NCBI RefSeq assembly: GCF_034808145.1
Contig: NZ_JAXHGM010000001.1
Coordinates: 434,001 to 498,000 of the forward strand
Length of the DNA stretch: 64,000 nucleotides
Source of the DNA: Halorubellus sp034808145
GTDB lineage: Archaea > Halobacteriota > Halobacteria > Halobacteriales > Natrialbaceae
Direction of reading: 5' to 3'
In this document: positions 60,016-64,000 of the stretch, piece by piece
Layout of the letters: each line of letters starts with the position of its first letter
Position numbering within the stretch: position 1 is the first letter of the stretch
Position numbers and translations under genes: made by a program
Notes under the pieces: model-generated
The model's input: the letters and a program-made list of their open reading frames with translations, nothing else
Database searches by the model: none
Told to the model about the DNA's origin: nothing

Positions 60016-60096
60016 ACCCGACCGTTTACGTCGACGCGACGGCGCGTGCGGACCGAAGTCGTCTTCTCGCTGGGTGGTCGAGTCGTGGGCAAGTAG

Positions 60097-61800
60097 ATGG
60101 CCGACGCAGGGGAGGCAGTCGACGGCGGCGTGACTCTGGACGGCGAGCCGGTTCGCGTCCTCGGCATCGAGGGGACCGCGTGGTGCGCGAGCGCCGCGGT
60201 GTACGACGGCGCGCGCGACGACTTCCGCATCCACTCGGAGGCGTACGAGCCCGAGAGCGGCGGGATCCATCCGCGCGAGGCCGCCGAGCACATGCAGGAG
60301 GCGGTGCCGGCCGTCGTCGAGGCGGCGCTCGCGGACGCTCGCGACCGCCACGACGGCGACGGGCCGCCCGTGGACGCGGTCGCGTTCTCGCGCGGCCCCG
60401 GCCTGGGGCCATGTCTCCGTATCGTCGGAACCGCCGCGCGAGCGCTCGCGCAGGCGCTCGACGTGCCGCTCGTCGGCGCGAACCACATGGTCGCGCACCT
60501 CGAGATCGGCCGGCATCGCTCGGGGTTCGACTCGCCGGTCTGCCTGAACGCGAGCGGCGCGAACGCCCACCTGCTCGGGTACCGCGACGGCCGGTATCGC
60601 GTGCTCGGCGAGACGATGGACACGGGCGTCGGGAACGCCATCGACAAGTTCACGAGGCACGTCGGTTGGAGTCATCCGGGCGGCCCGAAGGTCGAGACGC
60701 ACGCCAGGGAGGGCGAGTACGTCGACCTGCCGTACGTCGTGAAGGGCATGGACTTCTCGTTCTCGGGCATCATGAGCGCCGCGAAGCAAGCGTACGACGA
60801 CGGCGTTCCCGTCGAGGACGTCTGTCGCGGCCTTGAGGAGACGATCTTCGCGATGCTCGCGGAGGTCACCGAGCGCGCACTCAGCCTGACTGGGAGCGAC
60901 GAGCTCGTCCTCGGCGGTGGCGTCGCACAGAACGCGCGACTCACGCGGATGCTCCGCGAGATGTGCGACGCGCGCGATGCGGCGTTCTACGCGCCCGAAC
61001 CGCGATTCCTCCGGGACAACGCCGGCATGATTGCGCTACTGGGCGCGAAGATGTACGCCGCCGGCGACACGCTCGCGGTCGAGGCCTCGAACGTGGACGC
61101 GAACTTCCGGCCTGACGAGGTCCCGGTGACGTGGCGCGAAGCCGACGAGGACGTCGCCATCGCGCCCGAGTCCGGCACCGAGGTCCGCGGTGCGGAGGCG
61201 GTCGTCGACGTCGGCGACGTCGTCACGAAGCGACGCGTCCCGAAGGCGTACCGGCATCCCGAGCTCGACGCGCGCCTCCGCGAGACCAGGACGCGCAGCG
61301 AGGCACGGCTCACGCACGCCGCACGCGCGGAGGGCGTCCCGACGCCCGTCGTCCGGGACGTCGACGACGACGAGGGAACGCTCGTCTTCGAGCACGTCGG
61401 CGACCGCGACCTCGCTCGCGCACTCACGCCGAAGCGCGTCCGCGCCGTCGGCGCGCACCTCGCGGCGCTCCACGACGCCGGGTTCGTGCACGGCGACCCG
61501 ACCACGCGGAACGTCCGCGTCACCGGCGACGGCGACGACGATGCCGAGGACGATTCGGGGGAGACCGCCGACGCGGCCGACGACGAGCGCGTGTTCCTCG
61601 TGGACTTCGGGCTCGGGTACCACACCGAGCAGGTCGAGGACTACGCGATGGACCTCCACGTGTTCGATCAGAGCCTCGTCGGTACCGCCAGCGACCCCGC
61701 GCCGCTCCGCGCCGCGCTCCGCGAGGGCTACGCCGCCGCCGGCGACGACCGCGTCCTCGACCAGCTCGAAGCCGTCGAAGGACGCGGCCGATACCAGTGA
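60097..61800 (+). CDS. Kae1-Bud32 fusion (KEOPS t6A synthase / kinase)
   Basis: This 567-residue fusion has an N-terminal Kae1/TsaD part (residues about 18-355) with the metal histidines H130 and H134 (GANHMVAHLE), SGAN-type substrate residues and GGGVAQNARL. A C-terminal Bud32 kinase (about 365-567) has VHGDPTTRNVR and VDFGLGYHTEQVEDYAMDL. Together they make t6A37 of tRNA with KEOPS partners. An acidic insert (about 20 residues) sits between the catalytic loop and DFG-like motif. It follows rps24e-rps27ae as in other archaea. Confidence 0.95.
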   Translation: MADAGEAVDGGVTLDGEPVRVLGIEGTAWCASAAVYDGARDDFRIHSEAYEPESGGIHPREAAEHMQEAVPAVVEAALADARDRHDGDGPPVDAVAFSRGPGLGPCLRIVGTAARALAQALDVPLVGANHMVAHLEIGRHRSGFDSPVCLNASGANAHLLGYRDGRYRVLGETMDTGVGNAIDKFTRHVGWSHPGGPKVETHAREGEYVDLPYVVKGMDFSFSGIMSAAKQAYDDGVPVEDVCRGLEETIFAMLAEVTERALSLTGSDELVLGGGVAQNARLTRMLREMCDARDAAFYAPEPRFLRDNAGMIALLGAKMYAAGDTLAVEASNVDANFRPDEVPVTWREADEDVAIAPESGTEVRGAEAVVDVGDVVTKRRVPKAYRHPELDARLRETRTRSEARLTHAARAEGVPTPVVRDVDDDEGTLVFEHVGDRDLARALTPKRVRAVGAHLAALHDAGFVHGDPTTRNVRVTGDGDDDAEDDSGETADAADDERVFLVDFGLGYHTEQVEDYAMDLHVFDQSLVGTASDPAPLRAALREGYAAAGDDRVLDQLEAVEGRGRYQ

Positions 61801-61899
61801 CGCGGTCTCCGCGACGCCGCGGAGACCGCCGTGCGAGGCCGTCATCGCCCGCGTTTGGAGACGACAACCTTGATAAGTCGACCGCGCGTATCCTCTCGT

Positions 61900-62172
61900 A
61901 TGTCCGACAAACCCAGCAGCGGAGAGGTCTTCGGGATCCCGTACAACTTCGAACGCCCGAGCATCAGCCGCATGCTGAAGTCCTACTGGCAGCCCGGCGA
62001 CAGCATGCTCGTCGAGAAGCCGTTCGGTATCGGGTACACGCTGAACCTCGCGAACTGGCGGTCGTGGGTCGCACTCGCCGTCGTCGGCGCGCTCCTCTGG
62101 AACGAGCGCGGCGGGAGCGACGACGCCGCGAGCGCCGACGAGGACCCCGTCGAGGTCGTCGTCGAGGACTGA
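61900..62172 (+). CDS. DUF5808-like small membrane protein
   Basis: This 90-residue protein starts MSDKPSSGEVFGIPYNFERP, has LKSYWQPGDSMLVEKPFGIG before one hydrophobic helix (LANWRSWVALAVVGALLW, residues about 50-68), and an acidic tail. It resembles the DUF5808 group. A TTGATAAG box about 23-30 bases before the ATG supports the start at 61900. Function unknown. Confidence 0.65.
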   Translation: MSDKPSSGEVFGIPYNFERPSISRMLKSYWQPGDSMLVEKPFGIGYTLNLANWRSWVALAVVGALLWNERGGSDDAASADEDPVEVVVED

Positions 62173-62194
62173 GCGGCCGAGTCGTTCTCCCTCT

Positions 62195-63877
62195 CTAGCG
62201 GTCGACCTCGCCCATGATAGTGTCGAGACTGCCGAGCGTCGCGACCAGGTCAGGGACGTACTCGCCCTCGGCCATCTCCGGGAGCGCCTGCAGGTTCGAG
62301 AAGCACGGACTCCGTATCTTGAAGCGCGCGGGCGTGTCGGTGCCGTCGCTCCGCAGGTAGATGCCGAGTTCGCCCTTCGCGCCCTCGACCGCGCGGTACA
62401 CCTCGCTGTCGCGCTCGGGCTTCAGCGTCCGCGGGACGTTCGACTGCACGGTCCGTTCGTCCTCGGGCCAGTCCTCGAGGACGTCGACGCACTGGCGGAC
62501 GATGCTCGCGGACTGCTCGACCTCCTGCATCCGACAGAGGACGCGCGCGAGGTTGTCGCCGTCGTCCTCGGTGACGACGTCCCAGTCGAGCTCGTCGTAG
62601 TACCCGTAGGGGTCGTCGCGGCGGAGGTCGTAGTCGACGCCCGACCCGCGCGCGACGGGACCCGTGCAGCCGTAGGTCTTCGCGGTCTCGGCGTCGAGGA
62701 CGCCGGTCCCCATGGTGCGCGTCTGGAAGACCTCGTTCGACGCGAGCAGGTCGTAGTACTCCGCCATCGCGTCGGGGAGCGTGTCGAGTTCGTCACGCAC
62801 CTGCTCGAAGAACGCTTCGCGGGGCTGGGGGAGGTCCCAGGCGACGCCGCCGACGCGGAAGTAGTTGAACATCATCCGCTGGCCCGTCAACTCCTCCAGG
62901 AGGCCGAGAGCCTTCTCGCGGTCGCGGATGCCGTACTGGAAGACCGCGGTGAACTCGCCGAAGACGTCGAGCGCGTACGTCGCGACCGCGAGCATGTGGG
63001 AGGCGATCCGGCAGAGTTCCGCGCCCATCGTCCGGATGACCTGCGCGTACTCGGGAACGTCGACGTCCGCGAGGTCCTCGATGGCTCTCGCGTACGCCCA
63101 CTCGTTGAGGAGGCCGGCGGACGCCCAGTCCCACCGGTCGGGGTACGGCATGATCTGATGGCGGTACGTGCCGGACTGGCACATCTGTTCCTCGCAGCGG
63201 TGGATGTACCCGATGTCGGGGTCGACGTCGACGACGGTCTCGCCGTCGAGCACGGTCTCGACGTGGAGGACGCCGTGCGTCGAGGGATGATGCGGGCCGA
63301 TGTTGAGGAACATCGTGTCGCGGTCCGCGTCGCTGTCGCCGCCCGCGCGCTGGTCGTCCGCGAGCGGGTTCGCGTGCGATTCGAGCGTGACGACCTGCGG
63401 GCGGTTCTGGTCGAACTCCTCGCGCAAGGGATGGCCCTGCCAGGTCTCGGGGAGGAGGATGCGTCGCAGGTCCGGGTGGTCGTCGTACTCGACGCCCAGC
63501 AGATCGTACGCCTCGCGCTCGTGCCAGTCGCACGTCCGGAACGCGCTCGCGGCGCTCTCGCTCCGCGGGGACTCGCGGGTCGTCGGCACCACGACGCTCG
63601 CCTCCCGCCGCGGGTCGTCGTAGTCCCGGAGGTGGTAGATGGTCTCGAAGCGGTCGGGGTACTCCTGGGCGGTGACGCACGCGCAGTGGTCGAGCGAGAG
63701 CGCGTCCCGCAGGGTCGCGACCGCCTCGGCGACCGCGTCCGGACGGACGACGACCGCGGGCGCGTTCACGTGGTCGTCGCGGCCGACCGCGAGCCGCCCG
63801 AGCGCGTCCTCGAGCGCCTCGACCGTCGGTCCCGTCTCCGATTCCGCCTCGCGCTCGCGTACAACGGCCTCGCTCAC
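62195..63877 (-). CDS. nuoCD: NADH-quinone oxidoreductase subunits C/D fusion
   Basis: This 560-residue fusion joins NuoC (residues about 1-170) with NuoD (about 190-560). NuoD marks are GPHHPSTHGVLH, CEEQMCQSGTYRHQIMPYP, TGPVARGSGVDYDLRRDDPYG and the C-terminal CFSNLQALPEMAEGEYVPDL. It is a core part of complex I in the quinone-facing arm. In most haloarchaea I know it is followed by nuoH and nuoI; here it ends against a convergent DUF5808 gene. The start is GTG at 63877, overlapped by a 12-codon upstream ORF. Confidence 0.93.
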   Translation of the reverse strand: MSEAVVREREAESETGPTVEALEDALGRLAVGRDDHVNAPAVVVRPDAVAEAVATLRDALSLDHCACVTAQEYPDRFETIYHLRDYDDPRREASVVVPTTRESPRSESAASAFRTCDWHEREAYDLLGVEYDDHPDLRRILLPETWQGHPLREEFDQNRPQVVTLESHANPLADDQRAGGDSDADRDTMFLNIGPHHPSTHGVLHVETVLDGETVVDVDPDIGYIHRCEEQMCQSGTYRHQIMPYPDRWDWASAGLLNEWAYARAIEDLADVDVPEYAQVIRTMGAELCRIASHMLAVATYALDVFGEFTAVFQYGIRDREKALGLLEELTGQRMMFNYFRVGGVAWDLPQPREAFFEQVRDELDTLPDAMAEYYDLLASNEVFQTRTMGTGVLDAETAKTYGCTGPVARGSGVDYDLRRDDPYGYYDELDWDVVTEDDGDNLARVLCRMQEVEQSASIVRQCVDVLEDWPEDERTVQSNVPRTLKPERDSEVYRAVEGAKGELGIYLRSDGTDTPARFKIRSPCFSNLQALPEMAEGEYVPDLVATLGSLDTIMGEVDR

Positions 63878-63912
63878 GGTCGCGCACCCCCGTCGGCTCG
63901 TCGATGTCGCAT
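63874..63912 (-). CDS. 12-codon upstream ORF coupled to nuoCD
   Basis: On the minus strand an ATG at 63912 encodes MRHRRADGGARP; its TGA (63876-63874) overlaps the GTG start of nuoCD as GTGA. It mirrors the arrangement before lysS. The frame above is closed by a TGA at 63954-63952, so this is not the end of a longer gene. Confidence 0.45.
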   Translation of the reverse strand: MRHRRADGGARP

Positions 63913-63964
63913 GGTCGAACCCACGCGGGACCGACGCTCGGTTCCATCGTCTCAGCCACTAGAG

Positions 63965-63972
63965 CTTTTAAG
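63965..63972 (-). promoter_or_regulatory. TATA-like box upstream of nuoCD
   Basis: The minus strand reads TTAAAAGC here, 53-60 bases before the uORF start and about 88-95 before nuoCD. It suggests that nuoCD can be transcribed from its own promoter. Confidence 0.4.
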
Positions 63973-64000
63973 TTGGCGTCCGGAATCGGTGGGCGTGAAG

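Noticed and set aside
62793..63959. A long minus-strand ORF over nuoCD starting MAETMEPSVG
   Set aside because: It is Arg-rich, lies in the wrong frame and is a shadow of nuoCD.

Overview
The window is a stretch of haloarchaeal (class Halobacteria) chromosome. The evidence is the very high GC content with almost exclusive G/C third codon positions, acidic Asp/Glu-rich proteins, Tat-dependent lipoproteins, archaeal-type informational genes (S19e, S24e, S27ae, Rpo7, Spt4, aIF2-gamma, class I LysRS, a Kae1-Bud32 fusion), and T/A-rich boxes repeatedly placed about 25-32 bases before start codons, as expected for leaderless archaeal transcripts. I cannot assign a genus. About 65 protein genes are densely packed on both strands. 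I see no rRNA, tRNA, CRISPR array, prophage or insertion sequence.

Layout. 1-9.1 kb: a partial M24-like protein, a class I aaRS-like protein, riboflavin synthase, a PrsW protease, a FAU-1-type RNA-binding protein and a Zn-ribbon protein with a long acidic linker. 9.2-19.2 kb: threonine ammonia-lyase, membrane proteins, a PQQ-propeller lipoprotein, an aldehyde dehydrogenase, a Rieske protein fused to a large helical domain, a peroxiredoxin and an NTF2-like protein. 19.2-19.7 kb: a conspicuous AT-rich island holding two tiny zinc-finger ORFs. 19.8-32.6 kb: serS, a lone HalOD1 domain, an arylsulfotransferase-like protein, an MBL phosphodiesterase, an AAA+ ATPase, an Agl23-like membrane glycosyltransferase, a thiolase, a lipoprotein, 6-phosphogluconate dehydrogenase and a hotdog thioesterase. 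32.7-45.8 kb: PepF, an M28 peptidase, truA, hisS, an S19e - PDCD5 - PP-loop group, an UPF0104 flippase-like protein, thiL, a site-2 protease and pyrH. 45.9-53.4 kb: lysS, Tsr3, DUF5787, an HTH/zinc-ribbon regulator and an SLC13 permease. 53.6-61.8 kb: the archaeal informational cluster aIF2-gamma - PIN - rpo7 - spt4 - dephospho-CoA kinase, then S24e - S27ae - kae1/bud32, with a chemotaxis transducer on the opposite strand between the two halves. 62.2-63.9 kb: a complex I nuoCD gene with no nuo gene on its downstream side.

Most genes are housekeeping (translation, cofactor synthesis, proteolysis, envelope). The most unusual things are: (i) two micro zinc-finger proteins (34 and 53 aa) in the AT-rich island; (ii) a recurrent pattern of short tandem duplications (periods of roughly 16 to 63 bp) that overlap or closely follow stop codons of many unrelated genes; (iii) 12-codon upstream ORFs that end in a GTGA overlap with the GTG starts of lysS and nuoCD; (iv) the Rieske-helical His-rich fusion; (v) an M24 protein lacking the usual metal ligands; and (vi) a DUF5787 protein with a nuclease-like E-x-K signature.
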